Below are positions 1 through 8,939 of a stretch of 64,000 nucleotides of DNA, piece after piece; positions within the stretch are counted from its first letter, which is position 1, and each line of letters starts with the position of its first letter. The stretch is from Candidatus Paracaedibacter symbiosus. GTDB taxonomy: Bacteria > Pseudomonadota > Alphaproteobacteria > Paracaedibacterales > Paracaedibacteraceae. The translations under genes were made by a program, and so were the position numbers. Under the pieces are notes generated by a model. It was not told the DNA's origin. It saw only the letters and a list, made by a program, of their open reading frames with translations, and did not search any database. The DNA lies in NCBI RefSeq assembly GCF_000757605.1, contig NZ_JQAK01000001.1, positions 955,817 through 1,019,816 of the forward strand. Direction: 5' to 3'.

Positions 1-1965
1 ATAACCATGCTTTTCCCCAAGGCGAACCGCCTCTTCCCAAGCTTGGCGTGCCGCTTGAACCAATTCTGGCATTGGGCAATCTTTAGCAACCAACGGTACA
101 GGGAGAATGGAAAGCTTTTCATAGCCTTTTGCCTCCCCAAAGGCGGCGCGTTTGTGGTTGCGCATCACGCGCAACATCGGTTCGCGGTTATCCTCATAAG
201 ATGGAAACGCTCCTAATTCTTTCGCCATTTGCGCCGATGTCGCATAAGAAACACCTGTCATAATCGCCGCCAAAGATCCAGCAATGGCGCGACCAGCCTT
301 GCTATCATAAGGAATACCCAGCGTCATTAACAAACCGCCAAGGTTAGCATACCCCAGTCCAAGAGTGCGGAATTCATAAGAACGTTGGGCAATTTCTTGA
401 GAGGGGAACTGGGCCATCATCACTGAAATTTCCAGGATAATTGTCCAAAGTTCGATGGCATGTTGATATGTCTGCACCTGGAATTTATTGTCTTTAAAGA
501 AGGTCACCAGGTTTAAAGAGGCAAGGTTACAAGCCGTATCATCCAAGAACATATACTCAGAGCAAGGATTTGAGGCATTAATGCGACCACTGATCGGGCA
601 GGTATGCCATTCATTCACGGTGGTATCAAACTGAATGCCAGGATCCGCACTCGCCCAGGCAGCGTAGCCAATCTCATCCCACAATTGCTCTGCCGGCAAA
701 GTTTTGTGAGTGCTACTATCAGTACGGCGTTTTAGCTGCCACTCTTTCTTCTGGAGCACGGCATTCAAAAAGTCATTGGTCACGCGCACGGTGTTGTTGG
801 AGTTTTGTCCTGAAACAGTGAAATAAGCTTCAGAATCCCAGTCTGTATCATAAACAGGAATGTCCAACTTATCATGACCCAACTTCACTAGCTGAATACA
901 ACGACGAATGTAGTTGTCTGGCACCATCGCCGTGCGCGCCGCTTTAATGGCCGCTTTAAGGGTGGGATTGTCCTTTGGCTCAAAGGGGTCTTTGCCAGCT
1001 TCAAGCTCAATACTACAGGCATCAAATATCGCATTGAGATGCAAGCGATTATTCTTTGACCCCGTCACCAGAGCCGCCACCTTTTGTTCTTCCAAGACTT
1101 TCCATTGGATAAAATCCACCACGTCAGGGTGATCAATATCAATAATCACCATTTTAGCCGCACGCCGAGTTGTGCCACCTGATTTAATGGCTCCAGCTGA
1201 GCGATCCCCTATCTTTAAAAAACTCATCAATCCAGAAGATTTGCCACCACCAGACAAAGGTTCACCTGTGCCCCGTAGGTTAGAGAAGTTGGTCCCCGTT
1301 CCAGAACCGTATTTGAACAGACGGGCTTCACGCACCCACAAGTCCATAATCCCCCCCTCGCCCACGAGATCGTCGTTAATGCTTTGAATAAAGCAAGCAT
1401 GGGGTTGTGGATGTTCATAGGCAGATTCAGATTTCTTTAATTCACCCGTCTTAAAATCAACATAGAAATGTCCTTGAGCTGGTCCATTAACGCTATAAGC
1501 CCAATGGAGGCCTGTGTTAAACCATTGGGGAGAGTTGGGGGCTACCATTTGCTGACACAGCATATAACGCACTTCGTCATAAAAGGTTTGAGCGTCTGCT
1601 TCCGCCTCAAAGTAGCCACCCTTCCACCCCCAGTATGTCCAGGCGCCCGCAAGACGATCAAAAACTTGCTTTGCACTGGTTTCGCTTGAGAATTTTGCTC
1701 CTTTAGCCGCCTGCCGACGCCATAACCACTCAGGAATACCTGCTTCAGGGACTGGTTCTAAAGTATCAGGGATGCCGGCTTTACGAAAATATTTTTGCGC
1801 CAAAACATCTGATGCCACCTGTGACCAATTAGTAGGCACTTCAATATTTTCTTGACGAAAAACAACAGACCCATCGGGATTGCGGATTTCACTGGCGGTT
1901 TTTTGAAACTCAATGCCTGAATAAGGGCATTGACCTTGCTTTGTAAACGAACGACGGATCTTCAT
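1..1965 (-). CDS. nrdJ: Adenosylcobalamin-dependent (class II) ribonucleotide reductase, N-terminal 655 residues
   Basis: Reduces ribonucleotides to deoxyribonucleotides using vitamin B12, without oxygen or a second iron subunit. The gene runs off the left edge, so only the first 655 codons are seen; alphaproteobacterial NrdJ is usually about 1200 residues. The frame is open throughout and opens MKIRRSFTKQGQ, followed by SEIRNPDGSVVF, NSPQWFNTG, YGSGTGTNFS and NPCSEY, which match the class II catalytic barrel. Start chosen at 1965 because GGAGG lies at 1974-1978, eight bases upstream of the ATG. Two NrdR-type boxes sit immediately upstream (1980-2026), so repression by NrdR is likely. Assignment is by recognised family sequence. 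Confidence 0.95.
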   Translation of the reverse strand, partial: MKIRRSFTKQGQCPYSGIEFQKTASEIRNPDGSVVFRQENIEVPTNWSQVASDVLAQKYFRKAGIPDTLEPVPEAGIPEWLWRRQAAKGAKFSSETSAKQVFDRLAGAWTYWGWKGGYFEAEADAQTFYDEVRYMLCQQMVAPNSPQWFNTGLHWAYSVNGPAQGHFYVDFKTGELKKSESAYEHPQPHACFIQSINDDLVGEGGIMDLWVREARLFKYGSGTGTNFSNLRGTGEPLSGGGKSSGLMSFLKIGDRSAGAIKSGGTTRRAAKMVIIDIDHPDVVDFIQWKVLEEQKVAALVTGSKNNRLHLNAIFDACSIELEAGKDPFEPKDNPTLKAAIKAARTAMVPDNYIRRCIQLVKLGHDKLDIPVYDTDWDSEAYFTVSGQNSNNTVRVTNDFLNAVLQKKEWQLKRRTDSSTHKTLPAEQLWDEIGYAAWASADPGIQFDTTVNEWHTCPISGRINASNPCSEYMFLDDTACNLASLNLVTFFKDNKFQVQTYQHAIELWTIILEISVMMAQFPSQEIAQRSYEFRTLGLGYANLGGLLMTLGIPYDSKAGRAIAGSLAAIMTGVSYATSAQMAKELGAFPSYEDNREPMLRVMRNHKRAAFGEAKGYEKLSILPVPLVAKDCPMPELVQAARQAWEEAVRLGEKHGY

Positions 1966-1979
1966 GAGCGGTTCCTCCA

Positions 1980-2026
1980 ACACAAAATATAGAATTTTAT
2001 GAAAATATTAACACCATATATTGTGT
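1980..2026 (-). promoter_or_regulatory. Tandem NrdR-type boxes upstream of nrdJ
   Basis: ACACCATATATTGTGT at 2011-2026 is a near-perfect palindrome fitting the NrdR-box consensus acaCwAtATaTwGtgt. A weaker copy, ACACAAAATATAGAAT at 1980-1995, matches 13 of 16 positions. Their starts are 31 bp apart, the three-helical-turn spacing typical of paired NrdR sites. They lie 15 to 61 bases before the nrdJ start codon, just upstream of its ribosome site. Function is inferred from motif, spacing and the gene controlled. Confidence 0.8.
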
Positions 2027-2255
2027 TTAATGTTGCACAGACCAAACAAAAAAACTAGCCTTGAAAAAAAATTAATCGTGCTTGAACATTCAGTGAGACA
2101 CTCGAAGCATCTGATTTAAAAAACGATCTGGTAATTGATGGAGGATGAGAGTATAATAAGCGTAAAAATATTTTTAAAAAAAAGTAGAGTTGATTTTTTA
2201 ACTCTGTAATATAGATCAAATAGTATCAGCCATGAATTGATTTTGAGTAAGAGCA

Positions 2256-2732
2256 ATGGATAAAAAAATTCCGATGACCCAGCGCGGTTGCGACCGTCTG
2301 CAAGAAGAACTAAAACATTTAAAACAAGTTGAACGACATGCTGTCATTAAGGCTATTGCCGATGCGCGTGTACACGGCGACCTGTCGGAAAATGCTGAAT
2401 ATCATGCGGCAAAAGAACGCCAAGGTTTTATCGAAGGGCGGATTCTAGAGCTAGAAGATAAAGTCAGCAGAGCTGAAATTATTGATGTAGCCAAACTATC
2501 TGGCAGTCATATTAAATTTGGCGCAACAATCACCTTGATTGATGAAGATACAGAAGAAAATCACACTTACCAAATTGTTGGCGGTGATGAAGCCGATATT
2601 CGCCAAGGCCTCCTTTCTATTACCTCTCCATTGGCACGCGCACTCATCGGTAAAAGTGTCGACGATACCGTTGAAGTGACCACACCAGGGGGCAGTAAAG
2701 CTTATTCCATTATTAAGGTTGAGTTTATTTAA
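2256..2732 (+). CDS. greA: Transcription elongation factor GreA
   Basis: GreA enters the RNA polymerase secondary channel and stimulates cleavage of backtracked transcripts. The 158-residue product has the usual family length. An N-terminal coiled-coil domain (about 1-75) carries the conserved acidic tip in '[18 protein letters not shown]', and the C-terminal FKBP-like domain includes '[10 protein letters not shown]' near residue 126. The ATG at 2256 gives [11 protein letters not shown], matching the MEKIPMT opening of alphaproteobacterial GreA; the ATG six codons later is less likely. The ribosome site is weak. It appears monocistronic and a hairpin overlaps its stop codon. Confidence 0.97.
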   Translation: MDKKIPMTQRGCDRLQEELKHLKQVERHAVIKAIADARVHGDLSENAEYHAAKERQGFIEGRILELEDKVSRAEIIDVAKLSGSHIKFGATITLIDEDTEENHTYQIVGGDEADIRQGLLSITSPLARALIGKSVDDTVEVTTPGGSKAYSIIKVEFI

Positions 2733-2740
2733 ACTCAACC
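2717..2740 (+). terminator. Hairpin overlapping the greA stop codon
   Basis: GGTTGAGTTT (2717-2726) pairs perfectly with AAACTCAACC (2731-2740) around a 4-base loop containing the start of the stop codon. It is followed by a pyrimidine-rich TCCTCCTTTC rather than a clean T run, so this is a probable but imperfect intrinsic terminator. Confidence 0.55.
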
Positions 2741-2839
2741 TCCTCCTTTCTAAGTTCTGGGCGACTAAAACATGGGTTCACATCGCCCACAAAAACAGAT
2801 ATGCTCAGAGCTAAGCCACCTGTTATGTTTGATTAACTG

Positions 2840-3853
2840 ATGTTTTTGACACCCCGTCGCCGCAGAAATGATCACTTGGATATCTGGCCAGGATTTGTTG
2901 ATGCCATTTCAACATTACTTCTGGTGATTATTTTCGTCCTCATGGCTTTTGTGCTCGCCCAATTTTATCTAACCGATGCATTAAGTGATAAGGATCAGGC
3001 CCTCTCACAGCTCAACAAACAGCTGGATCAACTCGAAATATCTTTGGCTTCTGAGCAAACCCAAAAACAACTATCAGAGCAAGAAATTACCACGCTCAGA
3101 GAAGCGTTGGATAAATTCAGCCAAACATTCAAGCTTTCAGAAGAGCAACTAGCTGCCACAAAAGCAGAGCTCCTTAGCCATCAGCAAGAAAAAACAACCT
3201 TACAAGAGAAAGCTCAAACCCTTCAGCAGCAGCTAGCAGCCTTAGAGGAAAAGATCAAACACCTGACGGCAAGTCTTGGCGTTGAAACAACGAAAAGCTC
3301 AGAAAAAGAAGCAAAACTTGCTGATCTTAGCGCCCAACTTGATAAGTTAATAATGCAAAACACTGCGCTCACTGATGAAAACAAGAAATTTAAGGGTGGT
3401 ATTGGTGACTACGCTTCTGAGTTTTTTGCCAAATTGAAGCAGGCTATTGGTAACCGCGCTGACATTCGCGTCGTTGGTGACCGCTTTGTCTTCCAATCAG
3501 AAGTGTTATTTGAGGTGGCTTCAGCCGATCTGGGGGAGGATGGGAAAAAGCAACTGGCGCCCCTCGTCAAAACATTAAAAGAAATTACTGAGACAATTCC
3601 CCAAAACATTAATTGGATTTTGCGTGTGGATGGCCATACGGATAATCTGCCAATTCATACTAAATTCCCTTCTAATTGGGAGCTCTCCTCCGCACGTGCT
3701 ATTTCTGTGGTCAAATATTTGATTGCTGAAGGCATCCCTTCAAGCCGCCTTGTTGCTGCTGGGTTTGGCGAATTTCAGCCACTCGAGGAAAGCGCCGATG
3801 CAAAATCGCTGGCAAAAAACCGCCGCATCGAATTTAAACTCGATCAACGATAA
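2840..3853 (+). CDS. Inner-membrane anchored OmpA/MotB-like peptidoglycan-binding protein with coiled coil
   Basis: The 337-residue product has a short basic N-terminus, one membrane helix (about 22-45, 'FVDAISTLLLVIIFVLMAFV'), a long Gln/Glu/Lys-rich coiled coil (about 50-190) and a C-terminal OmpA domain (about 205-335) with 'DGHTDNLPIH' and 'NWELSSARA', typical of peptidoglycan-binding OmpA/MotB domains, and 'NRRIEFKL' at the end. The first half resembles MotB and TolR-like proteins, but no MotA/TolQ-type partner is adjacent. The likely role is linking the inner membrane to the cell wall. A true flagellar MotB is unlikely, given no flagellar genes here and the very long coiled coil. Confidence 0.85.
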   Translation: MFLTPRRRRNDHLDIWPGFVDAISTLLLVIIFVLMAFVLAQFYLTDALSDKDQALSQLNKQLDQLEISLASEQTQKQLSEQEITTLREALDKFSQTFKLSEEQLAATKAELLSHQQEKTTLQEKAQTLQQQLAALEEKIKHLTASLGVETTKSSEKEAKLADLSAQLDKLIMQNTALTDENKKFKGGIGDYASEFFAKLKQAIGNRADIRVVGDRFVFQSEVLFEVASADLGEDGKKQLAPLVKTLKEITETIPQNINWILRVDGHTDNLPIHTKFPSNWELSSARAISVVKYLIAEGIPSSRLVAAGFGEFQPLEESADAKSLAKNRRIEFKLDQR

Positions 3854-3912
3854 TATTAAAGTAATATTAAAGTTATTGGGATTAAAATTTAAAAAAAGGA
3901 AAGGGCTCTCTC

Positions 3913-4479
3913 ATGACAAAAGTTGTTGTTGTCTATCACAGTGGTTATGGCCACACGGAAAAACAAGCTAAAGCTGTTTTGCAAGGCGTTGAGGCAGTCA
4001 ATGGTGTTCACGGCACCCTCATCTCAGTGACTGAGATTGATCAACATTGGGAAAAACTACATCAGGCTCACGCCATTATTATGGGAGCCCCAACCTATAT
4101 GGGGAGTGTTTCCGCCGAATTTAAAAAATTTATGGAGGCCACTTCAAAATTCTGGGTTGACCAAAAATGGAAGGACAAGCTTGCCGCTGGCTTTACCAAT
4201 TCCGGAAGCCAAAATGGGGATAAACTTAATTCTCTTGTTGAACTCAGTATTTTTGCAGCTCAACATGCTATGATTTGGGTGAGTCTTGGCTTGCTTCCTG
4301 GCAATAACTCCAGCACAGGCAGTATTAATGATATGAATCGCATGGGTGCGTTCTTAGGGGCAATGGCTCAGTCAAACGTGGATCAACCCGCCGATGTTAC
4401 CCCATTCCAAAGTGATTTAGATACGGCTAAACACCTTGGCAAACGTGTCGCTGAGCTTGCTCAGCAATTTAGGAAATAG
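3913..4479 (+). CDS. WrbA-like flavodoxin-fold NAD(P)H:quinone oxidoreductase
   Basis: Flavodoxin-fold protein of 188 residues. The phosphate-binding loop is at residues 8-14 ('YHSGYGHTE') and the flavin contact region 'GAPTYMGSVSAEFKKFM' around 59-75. It resembles WrbA and related FMN quinone reductases, which make two-electron reductions of quinones to limit oxidative stress. The start at 3913 has an AAAGGAAAGGG ribosome site just upstream. It follows the OmpA-like gene by 59 bases, so co-transcription is possible. The exact substrate cannot be read from sequence. Confidence 0.85.
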   Translation: MTKVVVVYHSGYGHTEKQAKAVLQGVEAVNGVHGTLISVTEIDQHWEKLHQAHAIIMGAPTYMGSVSAEFKKFMEATSKFWVDQKWKDKLAAGFTNSGSQNGDKLNSLVELSIFAAQHAMIWVSLGLLPGNNSSTGSINDMNRMGAFLGAMAQSNVDQPADVTPFQSDLDTAKHLGKRVAELAQQFRK

Positions 4480-4640
4480 CTATTATTCTATGGGGCAATT
4501 GCCTCATATATTTCCTTGCTTTTTTCATCAACCCTTCCAAAATGAAATCGATCATATCAATGGTATTTTATGTGGGGACAAAGCCAAGCCAGAATCATTG
4601 ATGTTCGTGGAAGTATATCGTCAATTAGGGAATAAAGCTT

Positions 4641-4702
4641 TAGGCTCTGTGCACCTAATTTCCTCAAAATTATCTTGGCGTGAATGAGGTGCACAGAACC
4701 TA
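4641..4702. repeat. Inverted repeat of a dispersed repeat family (TAGGCTCTGTGCACCTAA)
   Basis: TAGGCTCTGTGCACCT at 4641-4656 pairs with AGGTGCACAGAACCTA at 4687-4702 with one mismatch, over a 30-base loop. A third, degraded copy of the left arm is at 4720-4738. The left arm plus the next seven bases recurs on the other strand at 61585-61607 with one mismatch in 23. The 4480-4848 spacer otherwise holds only the trpS remnant. Confidence 0.75.
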
Positions 4703-4750
4703 GGGAAAGACTCACAGGATTAGGTTCTATGCCCCTAACCTTGTGACTTT

Positions 4751-4810
4751 TTATTTCTGCAGCAGACCAATCACAGAGCGGATTTCAATCATATTGGTTT
4801 CAGCAAGCTC
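4751..4810 (-). pseudogene. Diverged 3' end of a second trpS
   Basis: In one open frame ending in TAA this stretch encodes ELAETNMIEIRSVIGLLQK, matching the last residues of the intact TrpS encoded 1.1 kb away (LAATHMVEIRSVIGLLQER). About 46 of 53 aligned bases agree and three of the eight differing codons are synonymous, so the two ends diverged as coding sequence. Similarity stops upstream of 4810. It is a displaced or foreign trpS 3' end lying on the far side of the protease gene. Confidence 0.85.
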
Positions 4811-4848
4811 AGAGGAATAATTTATCCTACTGTCGTGTGCTGAGAACT

Positions 4849-5769
4849 TTACTGAAATTTAGTTATTACGGATTCTATCCATTCTTTGTGTGGGTAAAGC
4901 GGTATAATTGATGTATAAACCTGCGGCGTAATTGTTGACGTTGACGTCTTTTTTTCATTGATCACCATTCGTCCGCGATGAATTCCAGAAATCATGAAGC
5001 CGCGAGAAACGGAGTTTGTAATAAAAGGCCCGCCGCTATCCGATGGAGCAGTAAGAGCGGTTAAGCGGTGCATTTCTCGTGCCGGGATAAACTCTCTGTT
5101 GGTGGCTAAATAAGGATTTCCAGTTAGTTCCCAGGGTTTCACTAGATACGTCGCACTGGAGCTTGTAGAGTTAGCCATGCAAGAATTTGCTATATCCAAA
5201 TCTTTTTCCTGGACATCAAAAACCGCAATATGCCTTTGATTTTCGAAGGCGGGCTGATCATTCCCTAGAATATAAGCAGATGCATAACTTACCAAAAAAC
5301 CATTCGTCCATGATTTTGGCTTTTCTAAATTAAGAGGGAGAATTTCGACATTCTCTATTGGTCTCTTCAAGGGAACCAAAGCAAGGTCAAGGCTTTGATC
5401 AGAAGGGAGTTGTATATTCTCTAAATCTAAACGGGAACCGTACTTTGCAAATTCCCGATCACCACTAGTCAATTTTCCAATAGCATAATCCACCTTCGGA
5501 TAAACAATAAAAGAAGCATCTGTTATTTTTGTGTTATGAATACAATGTCTTGGGGTTAATACCAACGAAGGTGTTACTAAAACACCATTAAATCTTTGCG
5601 CACTATCATCCTCCAAAGAAGCAATTATTTGTCCTGTGGAAGAGGTAAATTTTTCTTGCGTACCCCGGCGGATGCCTTCTTCTAATCCTTTATCGTCCAG
5701 ATAGGTCGAAGCATTTCCTGGAGTTGCTATCAATCCAAATAGGATAAATCCAAACAACATCTTTTTCAT
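4849..5769 (-). CDS. Secreted trypsin-like (S1 family) serine protease
   Basis: The 306-residue product begins with a signal peptide (MKKMLFGFILFGLIATPGNA, cleavage near residue 20). The S1 triad is recognisable: His75 in 'LTPRHC' (usual LTAAHC), Asp128 in 'SLDLALV' and Ser245 in 'APSDSGGPF'. C76 is the usual cysteine next to the histidine. It should therefore be an active exported protease, in periplasm or medium; the substrate is unknown. The gene lies between intact trpS and a duplicated diverged trpS 3' end, which marks it as a likely insertion. No immunity or inhibitor gene is adjacent. Confidence 0.88.
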   Translation of the reverse strand: MKKMLFGFILFGLIATPGNASTYLDDKGLEEGIRRGTQEKFTSSTGQIIASLEDDSAQRFNGVLVTPSLVLTPRHCIHNTKITDASFIVYPKVDYAIGKLTSGDREFAKYGSRLDLENIQLPSDQSLDLALVPLKRPIENVEILPLNLEKPKSWTNGFLVSYASAYILGNDQPAFENQRHIAVFDVQEKDLDIANSCMANSTSSSATYLVKPWELTGNPYLATNREFIPAREMHRLTALTAPSDSGGPFITNSVSRGFMISGIHRGRMVINEKKTSTSTITPQVYTSIIPLYPHKEWIESVITKFQ

Positions 5770-5871
5770 TATTGATTATCCCTTTTTAATTAAAGAATTG
5801 TTTATTTGTTATTTATATAGGGTTCCTTATGGAAGGTTTCAATACATTCAAAGAGAAATAAACGATAGTAA

Positions 5872-6882
5872 TTATCTTTCCTGCAACAAACCAATCACAG
5901 AGCGGATTTCAACCATATGAGTTGCAGCAAGTTTATTGGCGACGTCCGCGCCTGCAGCTAACACCTTATCCAGCTCACTGGTTTCTTTTAACAAATGACG
6001 CATTTGAGTGCCGACAGGAGCGATTTTTTCGATAAGATGGTCGGCGAGTTCTTGCTTAAAGGGCGCAAAGTTACTGCCAGCAAATCTAGCGCAAATATCA
6101 GCAGCTGAAATGCCGCTAATGGCTGCAAAAATATTCACAAGATTTTGTGCTTCTGGTCGGTTTTCAAGGCCTTCTACCGTTTCAGGCAATGGCTCCATAT
6201 CCGTTTTGGCTTTGCGAATTTTTTGGACAATCATATCTGGGGTATCCATCAGATTAATTCTGGAATACTCAGAGATATCCGATTTGCTCATTTTACTGGT
6301 GCCATCACGCAGGCTCATCACTCGGGTGGCAGGCCCCTGGATAATCGGCTCTGGTACGGGGAATAAATCTGAATTAAACCGATGATTAAAAGCACCTGCC
6401 AAATCACGTGCTAGCTCTAAATGTTGTTTTTGATCTTCGCCAACCGGCACGTGGCTTGCTTTATAAAGCAATATATCTGCGGCCATTAACACGGGATAAG
6501 CATAAAGACCAAGACAAGCCAATTCTTTATGCTTTCCTGCTTTTTCTTTAAATTGCGTCATGCGGTTTAACCATCCCAGCGGCGCAAAACATCCAAGAAT
6601 CCAACCAAGTTCGGCATGGTAAGGCACATGACTTTGGGCAAAAATGGCTGATTTGTTAGGATCGATTCCAGAGGCAATATACGCAGCAGCAACAGTTCTA
6701 GTGTGGTCAGCCAAATTATCGGTATCTTGTAAAGTTGTCAGTGCATGCAGATCAACAATGCAAAACAGATTTTGCTGTGAGAGGTGTTGCATCTCAACCC
6801 AATTACGTACCGCCCCCAAATAATTTCCTAAATGAATATCTCCGGTGGGGCGTATGCCCGACAAAATACGATGAATCAACAT
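5872..6882 (-). CDS. trpS: Tryptophanyl-tRNA synthetase
   Basis: Charges tRNA-Trp. At 336 residues it has the normal bacterial length. Class I signatures are HLGN at 17-20 (HIGH motif) and KMSKS at 197-201, with 'GEDQKQHLELARDLA' at 148-162. It starts at an ATG 11 bases after the murJ stop and is the last gene of dapA-smpB-murJ-trpS. Its 3' end (LAATHMVEIRSVIGLLQER) is duplicated in diverged form at 4751-4810 beyond the protease gene, so the present 3' end may have been rebuilt by recombination. Confidence 0.98.
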   Translation of the reverse strand: MLIHRILSGIRPTGDIHLGNYLGAVRNWVEMQHLSQQNLFCIVDLHALTTLQDTDNLADHTRTVAAAYIASGIDPNKSAIFAQSHVPYHAELGWILGCFAPLGWLNRMTQFKEKAGKHKELACLGLYAYPVLMAADILLYKASHVPVGEDQKQHLELARDLAGAFNHRFNSDLFPVPEPIIQGPATRVMSLRDGTSKMSKSDISEYSRINLMDTPDMIVQKIRKAKTDMEPLPETVEGLENRPEAQNLVNIFAAISGISAADICARFAGSNFAPFKQELADHLIEKIAPVGTQMRHLLKETSELDKVLAAGADVANKLAATHMVEIRSVIGLLQER

Positions 6883-6893
6883 AAAAAATACCT

Positions 6894-8429
6894 TTATCTG
6901 CGTAAGAGTGCTTGTTTGATTTTTGTTAAGTTAATGAGTTTAAAGGAAACACTAAAAACTGCATAAACTGCCAGTCCCACCATAACACTCAAGAAAATAT
7001 AAAACACTTCAAGTCCAACACCATGGTTAAGCATATCGCTACCTACCAGGGCGAAGGCCCACAAACCTAGCCCCATAGCAGCGGTAGCAATCACAACCTT
7101 CCCAGTCAATATCCAGAAAGCTGGCGTTAACCTAAACCAATGGCGTCGTTTAAGTCCAGCATAAAGCAAACTTGCGTTGACCCATGCCGCCAAAGATGTT
7201 GCCAGTGCCAATCCAACGTGGGCAAAAAATTGCATTAAAACTAGATTCAATATCAGATTTATGGCGATGCAAAGACACCCAATTTTCACAGGGGTTTTTG
7301 TATCCTGACGCGCAAAAAAGCTGGCCGCAAAAATTTTAGTCAACACATACGCTGGAATCCCCGCCGCAAAAGCAGCCAACGCGGATGCGATGGCTTGGGT
7401 ATCACTGACTGACAAACCATAGATGACGTGAATCATCGGATAGCTGAGGAGCATCAGACCGAGCGCAGCTGGTAAAGTGAGCTGAATTGCAAACTCAATG
7501 GCTAGCTTTTTGCTATGATAAGCCTTTTCATAATCGCCGGCTTTAAGCTGACGCGATAGAGAGGGCAGCAACGCCGTCCCCATGGCAATCCCCAAAATCG
7601 ACAAGGGAAACTGATTCAATCGGTCCGCATAAAATAGAAAGGAGATAGATTTCGCCGGCAAGAAGGAGGCTAAAATCGTATCAATAAAGAGGTTGATGTT
7701 CATCACGCCTGCGCCAATCACCCCAGGTATCATCAGACGACAAAGTTTCCGAACCTCTGGCGAAAAGGTAGGCAGACGTAAATGAATTCGAAATCCCGCT
7801 CTGACGCAAGCAAAATAAACCCATAAAAGTTGCAACACTCCCGCCACACAGACGGATACAGACAAGGCAATTCCATAGCTAACCCCCCATTTAGGGGCCA
7901 TTAATAAGGCGGCAATCATCACAATATTCAAGAGGACTGGCACGCCTGCAGCAGTGGCAAACCGATCAAGAGAGTTCAATACACCCGATAAATGTGCTGT
8001 CAGCGAGATAAAGAGGATATAAGGAAAAGTAATTTGAGTATAGGTGACGGCCAATTCAAATCGCTCTGGGGTTGTGGCAAACCCTGGCGCCAAAATATGG
8101 ATAATAGAAGGGGTAAAGAGGACGACAAGCGCGACAAAAATTGTCAATACAAAAGCAAGGGCGGCAAAAATCTTCTCTGCCATACCTTTGGCTGCTGCCT
8201 CTCCTTCACTCACTAATGTATGGGAAAATAGGGGCACGAAGGAAGCATTAAAGGCTCCTTCAGCAAAAATCCGCCTAAAAAAGTTAGGAAATTTGAAAGC
8301 AACAAAAAAGGCATCGGTCACAATTGAGGCGCCAAGGAGATGGGAAATCATCATCTCACGCACCAACCCAAACACACGACTCACGGCCGTAAACCCACCA
8401 ACGGTCATTGCAGCTTTAAGAATACGCAT
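6894..8429 (-). CDS. murJ: Lipid II flippase MurJ (MviN)
   Basis: Integral membrane protein of 511 residues with about 14 hydrophobic segments, of the MOP exporter superfamily. It flips lipid II across the inner membrane for peptidoglycan synthesis. The N-terminus MRILKAAMTVGGFTAVSRVFGL and the 'FFVAFKFPNFFRRIFAEGAF' segment near 42-61 are diagnostic. The start is six bases after the smpB stop, indicating translational coupling. The place of murJ between smpB and trpS fits a housekeeping operon. Confidence 0.97.
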   Translation of the reverse strand: MRILKAAMTVGGFTAVSRVFGLVREMMISHLLGASIVTDAFFVAFKFPNFFRRIFAEGAFNASFVPLFSHTLVSEGEAAAKGMAEKIFAALAFVLTIFVALVVLFTPSIIHILAPGFATTPERFELAVTYTQITFPYILFISLTAHLSGVLNSLDRFATAAGVPVLLNIVMIAALLMAPKWGVSYGIALSVSVCVAGVLQLLWVYFACVRAGFRIHLRLPTFSPEVRKLCRLMIPGVIGAGVMNINLFIDTILASFLPAKSISFLFYADRLNQFPLSILGIAMGTALLPSLSRQLKAGDYEKAYHSKKLAIEFAIQLTLPAALGLMLLSYPMIHVIYGLSVSDTQAIASALAAFAAGIPAYVLTKIFAASFFARQDTKTPVKIGCLCIAINLILNLVLMQFFAHVGLALATSLAAWVNASLLYAGLKRRHWFRLTPAFWILTGKVVIATAAMGLGLWAFALVGSDMLNHGVGLEVFYIFLSVMVGLAVYAVFSVSFKLINLTKIKQALLRR

Positions 8430-8435
8430 CGGACC

Positions 8436-8906
8436 TTAGTCTTCCCGGCGCAAAATGCGTGATTTATCCCGTTGCCAGTCGCGTTCCTTAATCGTTTCGC
8501 GTTTATCAACGACATTCTTACCCTTAGCTAAGCCTAAAGCCACTTTAGCTAACCCTTTTGTGTTAAAATAAACAGATAGAGGAACAATTGTCATTCCTTT
8601 ACGTTGGATCGCCCCAATGAGTTTTTGGATTTCCCGATAGCGGAGCAACAATTTACGAGGCCGTTTTGCCTCATGGTTAAAGCTATTGGCTTGCGTATAT
8701 TCTGGGATGTTGGCATTAAATAGATAAAGCTCTCCCTTCATTTCGCCCGCATGCGATTCGTTAATACTTGCCTTGCCGGATCTGAGGGATTTAACCTCGC
8801 TTCCAACCAACATAATTCCCGCCTCAAATTCCTCAAGGATGAAATAGTCAAACCGGGCGCGCCTGTTTTGGGCCACAATTCGATGTGCATTTTCTGTATT
8901 CTTCAT
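8436..8906 (-). CDS. smpB: SsrA-binding protein SmpB
   Basis: The 156-residue product binds tmRNA and delivers it to stalled ribosomes for trans-translation. Conserved features are '[20 protein letters not shown]' near the N-terminus, '[14 protein letters not shown]' (35-48) and a basic C-terminal tail '[20 protein letters not shown]' that inserts into the mRNA channel. It lies 33 bases after dapA and six before murJ. No tmRNA gene was recognised in this window. Confidence 0.97.
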   Translation of the reverse strand: MKNTENAHRIVAQNRRARFDYFILEEFEAGIMLVGSEVKSLRSGKASINESHAGEMKGELYLFNANIPEYTQANSFNHEAKRPRKLLLRYREIQKLIGAIQRKGMTIVPLSVYFNTKGLAKVALGLAKGKNVVDKRETIKERDWQRDKSRILRRED

Positions 8907-8939
8907 ATTAAGTCATCCCCTAAAATACACTTCTTATTT

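Noticed and set aside
4436-4687. An 83-codon frame following the WrbA-like gene
   Set aside because: It overlaps the flavodoxin gene in another frame and runs through repeat sequence; no coding character.
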